Shown piece after piece: positions 8,720 through 18,662 of a stretch of 64,000 bases of DNA. This stretch comes from CAMCXT01 sp040403315. GTDB lineage: Bacteria > Bacteroidota > Bacteroidia > M30B66. Position 1 is the stretch's first letter; each line of letters begins with the position of its first letter. The DNA lies in the NCBI GenBank assembly GCA_040403315.1, contig JBBAKX010000006.1, positions 124,001 through 188,000 of the forward strand. The letters are read 5' to 3'. The notes under the pieces were generated by a model. The model was not told the DNA's origin. It did not search any database and saw only the letters and a program-made list of their open reading frames with translations. The translations under genes were made by a program, and so were the position numbers.

Positions 8720-9592
8720 CTAATGTGGTTCAACATGAATCATAACTTCCAAAAGTTCGGGGATCTCTTCCAAAAGCTTTGCTTTCAATCGGTGTGCAAT
8801 CTCGTGACCTTCACGAACCGATAAATTCCCGTTGACCGAAATGTGCAAATCAACGAGATAATTCATTCCCGCTTTGCGGATAAAGCACTTTTCAGTATCC
8901 AGCACACCTTGAACCATTTTGGAGTAAGTCCGAATGTTGGTTTCCACTTTTGGATATCGATGCTCATCCATAAGTTCTCCGAGGGCAGGGCGTAAAATCA
9001 AATAGCTGTTGTAGAAAATAAAGCCTGATGCGAAAAGTGCCGCCCAATCATCGGCCGATTCGTAGCCTTTACCTAAAGAAATTGCAATCGAAATTCCGAT
9101 GAAAGCCGCCAATGAGGTGATTGCGTCACTTCGGTGGTGCCAAGCATCAGCCTCGAGTGATGAACTACCCGTTTCCACACTTTTTCGCTTCATCCATCGG
9201 TAGGATATTTCTTTCCAAACAATTACACAAGCGAGAAACCACAACGTGAATGGCTTGGGCAAATCATGAGGTTGCTGGATATTGTGGATACTTTCCCAAG
9301 CGATGATTGTGGCTGAAACGATTAAAAATCCAACGACCAAAAATACAATCAGTGGTTCTGCGCGACCATGCCCATATGGATGATTTTTATCGGCTGGCCG
9401 GTGTGCGTATTTAAGTCCAAGCAAAACCAGAAATGATCCAAAAATATCAGATGTAGATTCTATCGCATCAGCAATTAGTGCGTATGAATTTCCGAAGTAG
9501 CCAAAGATCCATTTGAGCGATGCTAAAACAACATTTCCAATGATGCTCCAAACGGTAGCTTTAATTGCAGATTTCGCCCGGGAGTTAAACAT
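8720..9592 (-). CDS. cation diffusion facilitator (CDF) metal transporter
   Basis: A 290-residue inner-membrane exporter of divalent metal ions. About six hydrophobic helices are followed by a soluble C-terminal ferredoxin-like domain ending in HVEPH. The metal site in helix 2 is in 'ADAIESTSD' (Glu plus Asp, where YiiP has Asp-x3-Asp) and that in helix 5 is in 'HHRSDAITS' (His-x3-Asp). 'RPADKNHPYGHGRAE' is the conserved cytoplasmic loop after helix 2. The Glu in place of the usual His/Asp makes Zn versus Fe/Mn selectivity hard to guess. The start ATG directly follows the stop of the upstream T9SS gene (TAAATG, no gap), so the two are surely co-transcribed. Confidence 0.88.
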   Translation of the reverse strand: MFNSRAKSAIKATVWSIIGNVVLASLKWIFGYFGNSYALIADAIESTSDIFGSFLVLLGLKYAHRPADKNHPYGHGRAEPLIVFLVVGFLIVSATIIAWESIHNIQQPHDLPKPFTLWFLACVIVWKEISYRWMKRKSVETGSSSLEADAWHHRSDAITSLAAFIGISIAISLGKGYESADDWAALFASGFIFYNSYLILRPALGELMDEHRYPKVETNIRTYSKMVQGVLDTEKCFIRKAGMNYLVDLHISVNGNLSVREGHEIAHRLKAKLLEEIPELLEVMIHVEPH

Positions 9593-10498
9593 TTAATCGG
9601 TACGACAAACAACGAATTTACCTTGAAATGGCTTTCCGTTGGAATTTCCACGGTATAAATAAATGCCTGAAGGAAATTCAGAAAAGGAACAATTCATTTG
9701 GTTGTTATGCTGCGAACTTTGATGTTTCAAGAGACTTCCATTGATTGAAAACACGTCCAATTCAATCAATCCATCAGCCTTAACAGTTAATTCATTCTGT
9801 GTTTGTATGATCTCAACTTCCGGATTTTCGGAGGCGATAGCCAGTGGAATAGAACAAGTTCCTTGATAAAGGGTATCTCCGTTCAACACAAAATTTAGCA
9901 AGCTGTAACCACACTCCGGACAACCATTTCGGCAAGTTGGGGCGAGAAATCCCGATGAAGGTCCAACCCCTTCGATGATGTACTGTGCAAGAGGATATTG
10001 TGACATGCTCACACTCCATCTTTTTCGACCAATGTTTCCAATGCACACAGTATCGTGCGTGGTGATAGACACACTGTTTGCAGGTTGACAAGTGCCGTAA
10101 GGAGCCACCAAATCGACAGAGGTAAAATCCGGATAACCGAAATTGTACCGCATGGCTTCATTGCCGTTATAATCCAATAGATAAACTTTCCGACTTTCTT
10201 CACGGATATAGCCTCTTAAAATGGTTGAAATATTGGTATCAACAACTTGAAAAGGCTCTCCAAGTGAGTCATATTGCGTGGTAGTTACAAGACACTCTGC
10301 ATTGTCAAATAGTTTGTAATATAAAAGATTATTAACTGTTGTATCACCTTGAAAATAGAGCGTTGAACGACATGTTGTATTGGTCGTGAAGCCTAAATAA
10401 TAAAAGGTTTGAACCCAACGTGCTGTTTGATTTAAGTAGTTTTGAGCAAAAGAGTTAAATGAAAAGGAAATGAATATGCTCAATATAATTCTTTGCAT
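9593..10498 (-). CDS. T9SS-exported protein with C-terminal sorting domain
   Basis: A 301-residue protein with a signal peptide (MQRIILSIFISFSFNSFAQ) and a C-terminal type A sorting domain from about residue 225: 'ELDVFSINGSLLKHQ', 'FPSGIYLYRG' and the basic end 'GKFVVCRTD'. Such domains direct secretion through the type IX system and attachment to the surface. The body (about 20-215) has repeated Thr/Tyr-rich beta segments and several Cys, including 'CRNGCPECGYS', which could bind metal or form disulfides. No enzymatic family is recognised. The gene sits directly upstream of a metal exporter and 46 bp downstream of a polysaccharide deacetylase. Confidence 0.8.
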   Translation of the reverse strand: MQRIILSIFISFSFNSFAQNYLNQTARWVQTFYYLGFTTNTTCRSTLYFQGDTTVNNLLYYKLFDNAECLVTTTQYDSLGEPFQVVDTNISTILRGYIREESRKVYLLDYNGNEAMRYNFGYPDFTSVDLVAPYGTCQPANSVSITTHDTVCIGNIGRKRWSVSMSQYPLAQYIIEGVGPSSGFLAPTCRNGCPECGYSLLNFVLNGDTLYQGTCSIPLAIASENPEVEIIQTQNELTVKADGLIELDVFSINGSLLKHQSSQHNNQMNCSFSEFPSGIYLYRGNSNGKPFQGKFVVCRTD

Positions 10499-10544
10499 AA
10501 TTTTTAATTTAGATAATCAAATATAGTAAGTTAATTATGAGAAT

Positions 10545-11480
10545 CTATAAACCTAATTTATCCATTTTACCTTCTTCGTAAGAGCCATCTTCAGCTGGAA
10601 ATCGCAGGTATTTTCTAAGATTTGGATACTCTCTAGCAATCGACCAAACAAGACTTTCTCCGCTTGGTAGCAAAGTGGATTTTCTTGAATAAAACTCATC
10701 TTTCAATGCTTCATCAGCATTAATTACCTGCCAACCTTGAGCTTTAAAAAACTTGATCAAATCATCCAAAAAAAGCGCAGCTGCTAAATTGTGATGCAGC
10801 AAAATGGTATGACTAATTTTTTTAGAACAGAAAACAGAACTAAGTGAATCGTAATAAAAAGCTCTATTATACAAGTGTTTAATGTAATATGATTTGAACT
10901 TTTCGAGCTTTTCAGTTTCCCCAGACTGAATGTATTTAACTAAACGACCATTGATGTACCAATCAGATGCATCCACCGTAACGTGCCCTATTTTATAATT
11001 AAATTGAGAAAATAATTGTTGAACAGAATCTACTTTCTCCTTTGTTTCACCTTGCTTCAAGTATGGAAAACGATAAAGCTTCACATAATTGGAATAATTA
11101 CGAATTATGCTGTCATTCTTGAGAAAATCATCCTTAAACCACTGAAAAGTAGCGATTGGATGACTATAGTTTTTGTGTGCAAAAGAATGGTTTCCGATCA
11201 AATGCCCGCGATCATTCCAAGATTGTAAAATAAATCTCCCTTTTTCGTTTAATTTATTTTTTCCATGTGCATATAAAATTGCCTTAAGTTGATATTTATC
11301 GAGCGTTGATAGAATGCTGTTATTCCATACTTCGAAAGGAAAACCTTTATAACTTGAAGTATCTCCATCATCGAAAGTGAAAGCAATTTTCCTAACCTGA
11401 TTATTAAGTCCTACAGGTCTTTGAGCTAGCAATGTGAATGAAACTATGCAACAAATAAAACTAAATATCAATCGATTCAT
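10545..11480 (-). CDS. polysaccharide deacetylase family protein
   Basis: A 311-residue exported carbohydrate esterase 4 (NodB homology) enzyme. The signal peptide ends near FTLLAQ. Motif 1 is 'TFDDGD' (about 35-40), motif 2 is 'HSFAHKN' (the H-S-x-x-H metal pair, near 98), motif 3 is 'RFPYLKQGE' and the last motif is 'ILLHHN' near 228. It should remove N- or O-acetyl groups from peptidoglycan or another glycan in the periplasm or outside. All metal-binding residues are in place, so it is probably active. It lies 25 bp downstream of prmC on the same strand. Confidence 0.85.
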   Translation of the reverse strand: MNRLIFSFICCIVSFTLLAQRPVGLNNQVRKIAFTFDDGDTSSYKGFPFEVWNNSILSTLDKYQLKAILYAHGKNKLNEKGRFILQSWNDRGHLIGNHSFAHKNYSHPIATFQWFKDDFLKNDSIIRNYSNYVKLYRFPYLKQGETKEKVDSVQQLFSQFNYKIGHVTVDASDWYINGRLVKYIQSGETEKLEKFKSYYIKHLYNRAFYYDSLSSVFCSKKISHTILLHHNLAAALFLDDLIKFFKAQGWQVINADEALKDEFYSRKSTLLPSGESLVWSIAREYPNLRKYLRFPAEDGSYEEGKMDKLGL

Positions 11481-11505
11481 TATTCAGATTTAGGCAATTA
11501 AAAAT

Positions 11506-12366
11506 CTATTTTCTTCCGTACACTATTCTTGGATTTCCACTCAAATCATTCTCAATCAATACATTTTTCCAGCCGTCATTTTTCAAGATTTCTGCAACTT
11601 TTTCAGTATTCTCAAAATGGCATTCGAGCGCAATTAATCCGCCCGATTTAACTGAATTTAAACCAATTTTCGATAGTTTACGATAAAACAACAACACATC
11701 AGGATCATCAACAAACAAAGCCATTGCAGGCTCAAAATCTCGCACTTGAACAGAAAGTGAATCTTTCTCAGAAATGGAAATATATGGTGGATTAGAAATC
11801 AATACATCCAATGGTTCCGACCATGAATCCATTTGCAGAATATCCACTTTTTCGAAATTCACATCCAATTGAAGTGCTTCGGCATTTTCCTTAGAAATTC
11901 GAATTGCATCATCCGATAATTCTAAACCGATAACTTTCGCTTGAGTGCAATAATACTTCAGCGCCAATGCAATGCAACCGCTTCCAGAACAAGCGTCGAG
12001 AATAACGGGAGCAGAGATTCCTTGAAGTTCCATTAAAACTAAATTCGCCAATTCTTCAGTTTCAGGACGAGGAATCAAAACACCCGATTGCACTTGAATT
12101 TTCAAATCCATAAACCAAGCGTAACCCATGATATATTGAACAGGTTCTCCTTGCACAAGTCGCTTCACAAACCATGAATACTGCAAAACATCACTTTCTT
12201 GCACACGTAAATCTGGCTCGAAATGAATGTCGAGGTGCGATAATCCGTTGATATGTTGCACTGCCATCCGAAACAAAATGAGTATTTCTCCTTGATTGTA
12301 TTGTTGATCAAGCTCCTGATAGAAGTACTTTTTGATGTCGGAAATCTTGTTGCCTGCAATTCTCAT
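11506..12366 (-). CDS. prmC: peptide chain release factor N(5)-glutamine methyltransferase
   Basis: A 286-residue SAM-dependent methyltransferase. Residues 124-133 hold the SAM loop (DACSGSGCIA), and the family signature NPPY is at 192-195, preceded by 'VLIS'. The N-terminal helical domain with 'PVQYIMGYAWF' near 75 is the release-factor-binding part of PrmC. The enzyme methylates the Gln of the GGQ motif in RF1 and RF2. Length and motif order match the family. The gene is divergent from ribD with 56 bp between the starts, and it heads a minus-strand run (deacetylase, T9SS protein, CDF transporter, FabH-like). Confidence 0.93.
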   Translation of the reverse strand: MRIAGNKISDIKKYFYQELDQQYNQGEILILFRMAVQHINGLSHLDIHFEPDLRVQESDVLQYSWFVKRLVQGEPVQYIMGYAWFMDLKIQVQSGVLIPRPETEELANLVLMELQGISAPVILDACSGSGCIALALKYYCTQAKVIGLELSDDAIRISKENAEALQLDVNFEKVDILQMDSWSEPLDVLISNPPYISISEKDSLSVQVRDFEPAMALFVDDPDVLLFYRKLSKIGLNSVKSGGLIALECHFENTEKVAEILKNDGWKNVLIENDLSGNPRIVYGRK

Positions 12367-12422
12367 ATTTGCAAAAGTGCGAAAAAGTCACCGCTTTCGT
12401 TCGGAAATCTTAAATTCGACCC

Positions 12423-13454
12423 ATGGAATCGTTCATGTTGCGTGCGATAGAACTTGCGAAGCGAGGAGCTGGAAATGTTGCCCCAAATCCAATGGTTGGT
12501 TGCGTTATCGTTCACGATGGATCCATAATCGGTGAAGGATGGCATCGAAAATTTGGCGGTCCACATGCAGAAGTGCATGCCATTCTAAATGTTACAGACA
12601 AGGAAAGATTGAAAAATTCGAGCCTGTTTGTTACGCTCGAGCCTTGCTCCCACTTTGGGAAAACACCTCCCTGTGCCGATCTGATTATCTCTTCCAAAAT
12701 TCCTCGAGTATATATCGCTAACCTCGATCCCAATCCAATGGTTTCAGGGAAAGGCATCGAAAAACTTCGGGCGGCTGGAATTGAAGTAACCGTTGGACTA
12801 TGTGAAAATAAAGCTGGTTGGATGAACAGGAGATTCCTGACTTTCATGCAGCAACAGCGACCTTACATTCGACTCAAATGGGCAATGAGTTCGGATGGTT
12901 TTATGGATAAACTGCGCGCTGCTGATGAAAAAGGATCGTTCAGGATTTCGGGTGATGAAGCCCAAAGGATTAGCCACAGATGGCGCACGGAAGAGTCTGC
13001 AATCCTTATCGGCGCGCAAACTGCAATCGTAGATGATCCGGATTTAACAGCTCGTTTCTGGCCTGGAAAATCACCAATTCGTGTGCTGTTGGATGCAAGT
13101 GGTCGAGTGCCCAAATCATCAAAGATTTTCTCCAATCAAACGCCAACCTTGGTGTATTCGACCGTTAATATATTGCTCGATATAGACGGTGTTGAATCGT
13201 TAATTATTCCTGAGAAGGATTATTTGCAAAATGTGCTTATCGATTTGCACAAACGCAAAGTACTCAGTTTGTTGGTCGAAGGCGGTGCAAAAACACTTCA
13301 ATCGTTTATCGACCAAAAATTATGGGATGAAATATTGATTTTTAAATCATCCGATTTACTAATTGACGGTTTAGAAGCACCTGAATTGCCTAACGGAATA
13401 AAATCGATTGAGCAAATCGGAGCAGATCAATTGATTCGGATCGTTAAATCTTAA
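12423..13454 (+). CDS. ribD: bifunctional riboflavin biosynthesis deaminase/reductase
   Basis: A 343-residue enzyme for the second and third steps of riboflavin synthesis: deamination and then reduction of the pyrimidine intermediate. The N-terminal deaminase domain shows the zinc motif HAE at 48-50 and 'PCSHFGKTPPC' with Cys75 and Cys84. The C-terminal reductase domain starts near residue 145 ('RPYIRLKWAMSSDG') and contains 'LLVEGGAKTLQSFID'. Both halves look complete. I see no other rib genes and no FMN riboswitch in the short 56-bp upstream region, so it probably runs as a single gene from a promoter shared with the divergent prmC region. Confidence 0.95.
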   Translation: MESFMLRAIELAKRGAGNVAPNPMVGCVIVHDGSIIGEGWHRKFGGPHAEVHAILNVTDKERLKNSSLFVTLEPCSHFGKTPPCADLIISSKIPRVYIANLDPNPMVSGKGIEKLRAAGIEVTVGLCENKAGWMNRRFLTFMQQQRPYIRLKWAMSSDGFMDKLRAADEKGSFRISGDEAQRISHRWRTEESAILIGAQTAIVDDPDLTARFWPGKSPIRVLLDASGRVPKSSKIFSNQTPTLVYSTVNILLDIDGVESLIIPEKDYLQNVLIDLHKRKVLSLLVEGGAKTLQSFIDQKLWDEILIFKSSDLLIDGLEAPELPNGIKSIEQIGADQLIRIVKS

Positions 13455-13621
13455 ATTTCAATTTTGAATTAAATTGATTGAGGTAAACTGCTAGCATACA
13501 TCGGTTATTTGGTGTGAAAATGAAATCAAGTGGTAAAAGAATTAATTTTCCCCGTATTTGTTAAATACCAATCGTTCGAATTGAATATTAAACCTGATTT
13601 ACACTCTCTGGATGTTTAGAT

Positions 13622-13670
13622 ATCAATGAAAAACCCCTGTTGTTAAATTGAACAAGGGTTTTTCATTGAT
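13622..13670. terminator. bidirectional intrinsic terminator between ribD and the 1477-residue gene
   Basis: A 15-bp perfect stem: ATCAATGAAAAACCC at 13622-13636 and its complement at 13656-13670. The A-run on the left arm and the T-run on the right give a run of U in the transcript from either strand. It sits between the two convergent stop codons, 168 bp after ribD and 5 bp before the stop of the minus-strand gene. Confidence 0.85.
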
Positions 13671-13674
13671 CAGA

Positions 13675-16600
13675 TTATCGATCCATAAAGTCTCGTTTAC
13701 GCTTTTCAATTCCTATCATGAATTGATATGGTGGAGCGCCATTTTCCCCATCAACAGAGCGCTTTTTCGAATCCAATTCACGTACAGTTTTATTGAAATT
13801 TTCATCGCCTGCAATTACGTTCATCACGTTTCTACTGTAATTAAAGAAGAACCATTTCTGCGATTCACACTCAATGTAAAGATTTAATATATCGCCACCG
13901 CGTTTTTTTACAAGTTCAACTTTACCCTTAATTACCTTATTGAACGGCGTTTTTCCAAGGTTCGAAAAGTGCAGCCAGCCTTCGGAAATATAGGAACGCG
14001 TTTCGGTGTTCCATTTCATTTCAACGTTGGTTAAAACCACACTATGATTTAACTCATCCGGAAATTTCTTTATCGCACCAGTGGCTCCCATATCTTTAAA
14101 AAGCTTGTCTGCCGCTTCTTTACCCAACAATCGGATCATCGACTTTTTGTAATCTTCCGAAGCTACATCAGATGGCTGTAAACCAGTAGTCGCAGTAATC
14201 GTTTCCTCCATGATTTTCCACAATTCAGGAGCAAGGAAGAAATCTAAAGCAATTGTTGTTTTGAACTTTGTTTCGTCGGTTACTATGCTATGAGATGCCT
14301 TTCCAAATGAATTAATCTTGACCTGACCGAGCTCCATTCCAAAAGAAATTCTTCCTTCGCCATTCACATCGCAATTGGCTTGTTTCATAGCCACGTAGTC
14401 ATCGGCTAGAGCTGGATTTTCGAATTTATCCTTGGTCGTGATTCGGTATTCTCCAGTTCCTTTGTCGAACTTCAACAATCCACGGGATGTCAAGATTTCC
14501 AAGTCGCCTGTTTTTTCTTTTTTCGACATGAAAACTGGATAAACGTGAGTGGAATCTTTAACGAGTACCAAACCTGCCATCAACTTCTCTGCATCCAACG
14601 ATTTCGGGAATGAATCCACTGGAATCATGATATTGCCAGGATCAATTTCAGCTTTGAATTTCAGCCAGTTTTTATTCACTTTCTCACAATTGTAAACCAA
14701 TCGCGTTCCACCGGCAAATGTGAGATTCTTAGATGGAGCAAATAGATTTGCAGTTCCTTTAAATTCGAATTCAGGACTCAGTGTAAAGTTTTGTCCCTCT
14801 GAAACATCAGCAGAACCAATGGTATTGCCTAATGAATCTTGCGAAATGCTGGTGAAACTTATCTTCTGAATTTTTCCTAATGCATCTTCGTAATCGTAAT
14901 CCCCAGTGGCCTTGTACTTTTTCTTCCCAAGGATATCGATTGTTGCATTGTAGATATCGTGGTATTTCAAGTCGTTGTTGGCGTTGATTTTAGAATTGGT
15001 GAGCGTGGTGATCACGGCATTTCGTTCCACATTTAACTTTTCAGCATCTGGATAGATAGTTGCATCCGCTACACGAATCAACTTTACACCTTCGGTTCTG
15101 ATGGTTCTATCTGCCATGGCATACTTGGCTCTTGGCGCTACGAATGTGATTGAATCTTGATCCGGTCGAACCGAAACGAAACGCGAACCAATCAAGTCGA
15201 TTTCGTTCATCGAAGAGTTCATGTCGACTTCATCTTTGTCCATGTACCAGCGAAGTTCATCCATGTAAGCGATGTATTTGTTTACAGGGAATTCGATGTA
15301 GGAATCTTCAGCATTCGATTTAAACTGACCCATGCGGTTCTTGAAACTCACGTCGGCCTTCACGTTGTCGGTTTTGATGGCCACTTCTTTGGTTCCATCT
15401 TCTTTCACCACATCGCGTGCTGTAAAGGCGAATGATGCTGTATCAGATTTAAAGTCCTCCTTTTTGAATCGGAACTGTTTAGATTCGATTTCAGCTGCAG
15501 CAAATTCTAAGGTTCCAGCACCAGTCATCCCATCTTCACCAATCGCGATTTTTCCTTTAAGTTTCGATTCTCCAGAATACATCGAAATGGCCTGGGTGGT
15601 TTGTTGGAATTCGAACTTGCCTGGTTTGTAAGGTTCCCAATGGAGTTTTACATCGGCAGCTTCAACGTCGGCATATTCAACTTTGCCAATGGTTTCGGGC
15701 TTTACAGTTAAGCTTCTACAAAATGCATTTACCGAATCTGGGTAAAACACAAAATCGTCGGATTTCGCAGTGGTCGTGATGTATTTAATCTCGCCCGTTC
15801 CGCGCAATCCTTTGTGACTCATCTGTAATTTGTTGATGAATGTACCCTTGCTTTCGTAAATGGCAATGCCCGATTCTTCGGTTTTTCGTTTAAATCCGAG
15901 CGAATAATCATCCTGAAGGGTTAGTTTTTCCCGAATATCGGGAAGGATATTAGCCGATACAAATGTTCCATCGAAGATCAAACCAGAGTTTGAGAAGTTA
16001 TCGAGTGAATCCACTTGGTATGGATCTAACTGAAAGTAAAAGTTGCTTCTATTGTACACTCCACCGAGGATAGAACGCTTGTCGTAGTAGGCATAAGAAT
16101 TCTTCACTGAATTAAAGACTGGATATTGAGCCAGCGATTTTGAACCACTTTTGTTGTAAGGATGATCGATCAGAATATCGCCGATAACGTTTTCAATTAC
16201 TGTTTTTACTTTTTTCAACTGCACTTTACCAAACTCGTCTTTGTCGTCGCTTTCTACGCGTAATCGGAGCGAATCCACATTTTCGAGATTGATTTTAAAC
16301 TTATCATAATCGAAATCGAATTTCTTCCCGAAGAATTCAAATCGACCAGCCATAATGCGCCCGGCGAAATCGAAGTTCCTGTTTTTATGTACCAACAGTT
16401 CTTGGTTTTTAGGATAAATCACCACGTTTTGTGAATCGGAAAGGAAAATCCGTTCAACTCCGTGCATCCTCAAATCCCAATTCAATAAACTAAGTTCTGC
16501 GTTATTGTCGGCACCAGAAACGTTTGAGAAAAACTGAATTACATCGTAATCAGCACGACCATTTACGGCGAGCAGGTATTTCCTCAAGCGAGGCTTCATG

Positions 16601-18108
16601 GTGACCATTTCAGTTTCTTCGTTAAACAAGACAAATCCCATGTAGGAAAGGCGGCGAAGAATATGTCGAACCTGCGTGATTTCTATTCGATACCAATTTG
16701 AAACTTCTTGAGCGGAGAATTCCTCGCGACCAGTTTTATCGGCAAGTTTTCGAATTACTACAAGCGGACTCTCTTCGTCCATGCCTTGAATTTCGATATA
16801 ACGTTCTTCACGGAAATAATCGGAAGATTCAAACAGTGCCTTACTTTCTACTGCGCCAGCAATGGCTTTGAATCGGATGGTTGGTTCGCTGGTTTTCCAA
16901 TACATCACTTCAAAATCCATATCCAATTGATGGTATGAATTAAAATATGGCGTTTTGGCTGCTCCTTCTTGGTTTCTCAGAAGATAGAGCTCCCCTTTTT
17001 CATCCAAATAGCGAAACGTGAGGCCTGGGTGATTGATAGAATCTGTGTTTAATCGAATTTTCACTTGCGCGAGCGACGATTGGAGGCTTTTGTCTTCGAT
17101 GAGGAATGTTTTGGACTTGGCTTCTATAAAGGGTTTTCCTTCACGTTTGAAGATAAAAGTGGCTAAGTTTTCGTTTGTTCCAGAACCAAGCAATTTCTTC
17201 CCTTGAATGCTGATACCACCTAAGAAATCAACATTCTTGTAGATCTCGTTGATTACAAATGTATTGTTGTAGGTTGTGAACCGTGGATAAGTTGCGTCTC
17301 GATTGGCGGCATTGTCGGATAGTTTATCAGAAACGGATCCTAAAAGCGGTTCTTTAAAGTATTTTGGGAAGTTCAATGTGGCGCTATCTGCAGTAAACTT
17401 GGTGGTTTTCACGGGAAGTAAATACTTCGACAAACGAGCATTGGCTTCTTCTTCTTTTAACCCAACCCGCGACCAAAGTAGTTTTCCACCTTTGCCATAA
17501 AAGTCATATTCGGTGGGATGAAACACACCAGAAGTAAATTCGACCAAGGTGGAATCTGCTCGATTTACACCTCTTAAATTGGTAGTTTCGAAGGTTACTT
17601 TAGGAATACTGTCGTAGCTAAAAACAAAGTCGCCACGGCCCATATACCAAGAAATCGCTTCGCTTTTGTAGAGCGCATTTTCTCTCAACAGATCTTCAGA
17701 AATTTGCAGGTATTGATCGAACTTTCCGGTTGTGAGCTTGGTAACTAATTTCTCAAGTGTAAAGTGCCAATCGGTAAATTGCTGAACCGATTTTTTACCT
17801 TCATCCCATGCGATTAAGCAACGGATGTAATTCTTGAAATTTGGGAAGGCTGTCATTCGTTTTTTAAGCATCGCATTAGCTACACCCACAACGGCTTGTT
17901 GCTGAGCACCATTGAATTTGGTTAGCCAAATTGGTTCGAACACATCCAAAAGATCGTTGGTTGCCTTTTTGTCGGCTGCCTCCATGAATAATTCAAGATC
18001 CTTAAGAAAGGCTTCACTTGTTCCAGAGAAACTCTTCATAGGTTGTGCAATCAGCGATCCGACCTGAAACAGGAACAGAAAAATGATAATGGTTTTATAG
18101 CTTTTCAT
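13675..18108 (-). CDS. large exported protein of unknown function (1477 residues)
   Basis: A 1477-residue protein with a clean signal peptide (residues 1-21, ending LIAQ). I do not recognise a named domain. Residues about 25-200 look helical. From 210 to the end most of the sequence is made of repeated short beta strands ('GKLLW', 'GTFIN', 'GAGTLEF', 'GRISFGMELGQVKI'), many with Lys/Asp/Glu and turn Gly, as in beta-solenoid or LptA/AsmA-like envelope proteins. A helical insert near 450-520 ('EEFSAQEVSNWYRIEITQVRHILRRL') has a winged-helix-like look. No C-terminal T9SS domain is present, so it probably stays in the periplasm or at the outer membrane. I have seen similarly long uncharacterised proteins in Bacteroidota and infer a role in envelope building; this is not shown. 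Confidence 0.75.
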   Translation of the reverse strand: MKSYKTIIIFLFLFQVGSLIAQPMKSFSGTSEAFLKDLELFMEAADKKATNDLLDVFEPIWLTKFNGAQQQAVVGVANAMLKKRMTAFPNFKNYIRCLIAWDEGKKSVQQFTDWHFTLEKLVTKLTTGKFDQYLQISEDLLRENALYKSEAISWYMGRGDFVFSYDSIPKVTFETTNLRGVNRADSTLVEFTSGVFHPTEYDFYGKGGKLLWSRVGLKEEEANARLSKYLLPVKTTKFTADSATLNFPKYFKEPLLGSVSDKLSDNAANRDATYPRFTTYNNTFVINEIYKNVDFLGGISIQGKKLLGSGTNENLATFIFKREGKPFIEAKSKTFLIEDKSLQSSLAQVKIRLNTDSINHPGLTFRYLDEKGELYLLRNQEGAAKTPYFNSYHQLDMDFEVMYWKTSEPTIRFKAIAGAVESKALFESSDYFREERYIEIQGMDEESPLVVIRKLADKTGREEFSAQEVSNWYRIEITQVRHILRRLSYMGFVLFNEETEMVTMKPRLRKYLLAVNGRADYDVIQFFSNVSGADNNAELSLLNWDLRMHGVERIFLSDSQNVVIYPKNQELLVHKNRNFDFAGRIMAGRFEFFGKKFDFDYDKFKINLENVDSLRLRVESDDKDEFGKVQLKKVKTVIENVIGDILIDHPYNKSGSKSLAQYPVFNSVKNSYAYYDKRSILGGVYNRSNFYFQLDPYQVDSLDNFSNSGLIFDGTFVSANILPDIREKLTLQDDYSLGFKRKTEESGIAIYESKGTFINKLQMSHKGLRGTGEIKYITTTAKSDDFVFYPDSVNAFCRSLTVKPETIGKVEYADVEAADVKLHWEPYKPGKFEFQQTTQAISMYSGESKLKGKIAIGEDGMTGAGTLEFAAAEIESKQFRFKKEDFKSDTASFAFTARDVVKEDGTKEVAIKTDNVKADVSFKNRMGQFKSNAEDSYIEFPVNKYIAYMDELRWYMDKDEVDMNSSMNEIDLIGSRFVSVRPDQDSITFVAPRAKYAMADRTIRTEGVKLIRVADATIYPDAEKLNVERNAVITTLTNSKINANNDLKYHDIYNATIDILGKKKYKATGDYDYEDALGKIQKISFTSISQDSLGNTIGSADVSEGQNFTLSPEFEFKGTANLFAPSKNLTFAGGTRLVYNCEKVNKNWLKFKAEIDPGNIMIPVDSFPKSLDAEKLMAGLVLVKDSTHVYPVFMSKKEKTGDLEILTSRGLLKFDKGTGEYRITTKDKFENPALADDYVAMKQANCDVNGEGRISFGMELGQVKINSFGKASHSIVTDETKFKTTIALDFFLAPELWKIMEETITATTGLQPSDVASEDYKKSMIRLLGKEAADKLFKDMGATGAIKKFPDELNHSVVLTNVEMKWNTETRSYISEGWLHFSNLGKTPFNKVIKGKVELVKKRGGDILNLYIECESQKWFFFNYSRNVMNVIAGDENFNKTVRELDSKKRSVDGENGAPPYQFMIGIEKRKRDFMDR

Positions 18109-18504
18109 ATATAAATCAATGCATGCAAATTATCTAAAACCAACGGGTGTACTTCGTTTTGTGGTATGCTACTTTTGAACAAGTTTTCGGCATCTCAGAA
18201 TGCAAAAACGATGCATGCAAAAAAGCAAGCTATGATAAAGTTCGAATCAAAAATTTGCTTCCAATAAGATTGCAATCTTCAAGCGCATTCCGAAGGCCGG
18301 CTGCCGTAGCGGGATTAATTGTTTTGCAATTTTCCTGCATAGATTCAGGGATTATTAAAAACATGATTATAAGAGTGACAATCTTTGCCGAAAGCAAAAT
18401 ATATAAGTAGAGTAAATGCCGATGGTCAAGCCTGTTTAACGCGAATTCCACATTTTTTTTTGGAAAATAAAGTCAGCATGTAAGAAAGTCGCGCTTTATG
18501 TAAT

Positions 18505-18537
18505 AATATAAGTTAGTTTTACAATCTTATATTTTTG
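18505..18537 (+). promoter_or_regulatory. candidate -7 box overlapped by an inverted repeat
   Basis: TATTTTTG at 18530-18537 matches the Bacteroidota -7 pattern TAnnTTTG exactly; no TTTG stands at the usual -33 distance. AATATAAG (18505-18512) and CTTATATT (18526-18533) form a perfect 8-bp inverted repeat with a 13-base spacer whose right arm overlaps the box, as an operator would. Function is inferred. Confidence 0.4.
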
Positions 18538-18634
18538 CCTGATTGTCCCTAACCTTCGAAGGCTGCGAAACACATCACAACTCATCGGAGAGATAATAAG
18601 TTGACGAAAAATGGGGAATATATTCCCTCAGCTA

Positions 18635-18662
18635 AGAACAATTTTCCACAGAAAATTGTTCT
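18635..18662 (+). repeat. 11-bp perfect hairpin in the leader
   Basis: AGAACAATTTT (18635-18645), loop CCACAG, then AAAATTGTTCT (18652-18662). No T-run follows, so it is not a standard terminator. It lies 222 bp before the ATG at 18885 and eight bases after the palindrome at 18614-18627. It could stabilise the mRNA or bind a regulator. Confidence 0.45.

Noticed and set aside
12367..12422. Possible FMN riboswitch before ribD.
   Set aside because: The 56-bp gap between prmC and ribD starts is too short and has none of the conserved stems.
18147..18451. Open frames on both strands (87 and 73 codons) in the leader of the giant gene.
   Set aside because: No family, signal peptide, promoter or coding-like composition; they overlap each other.
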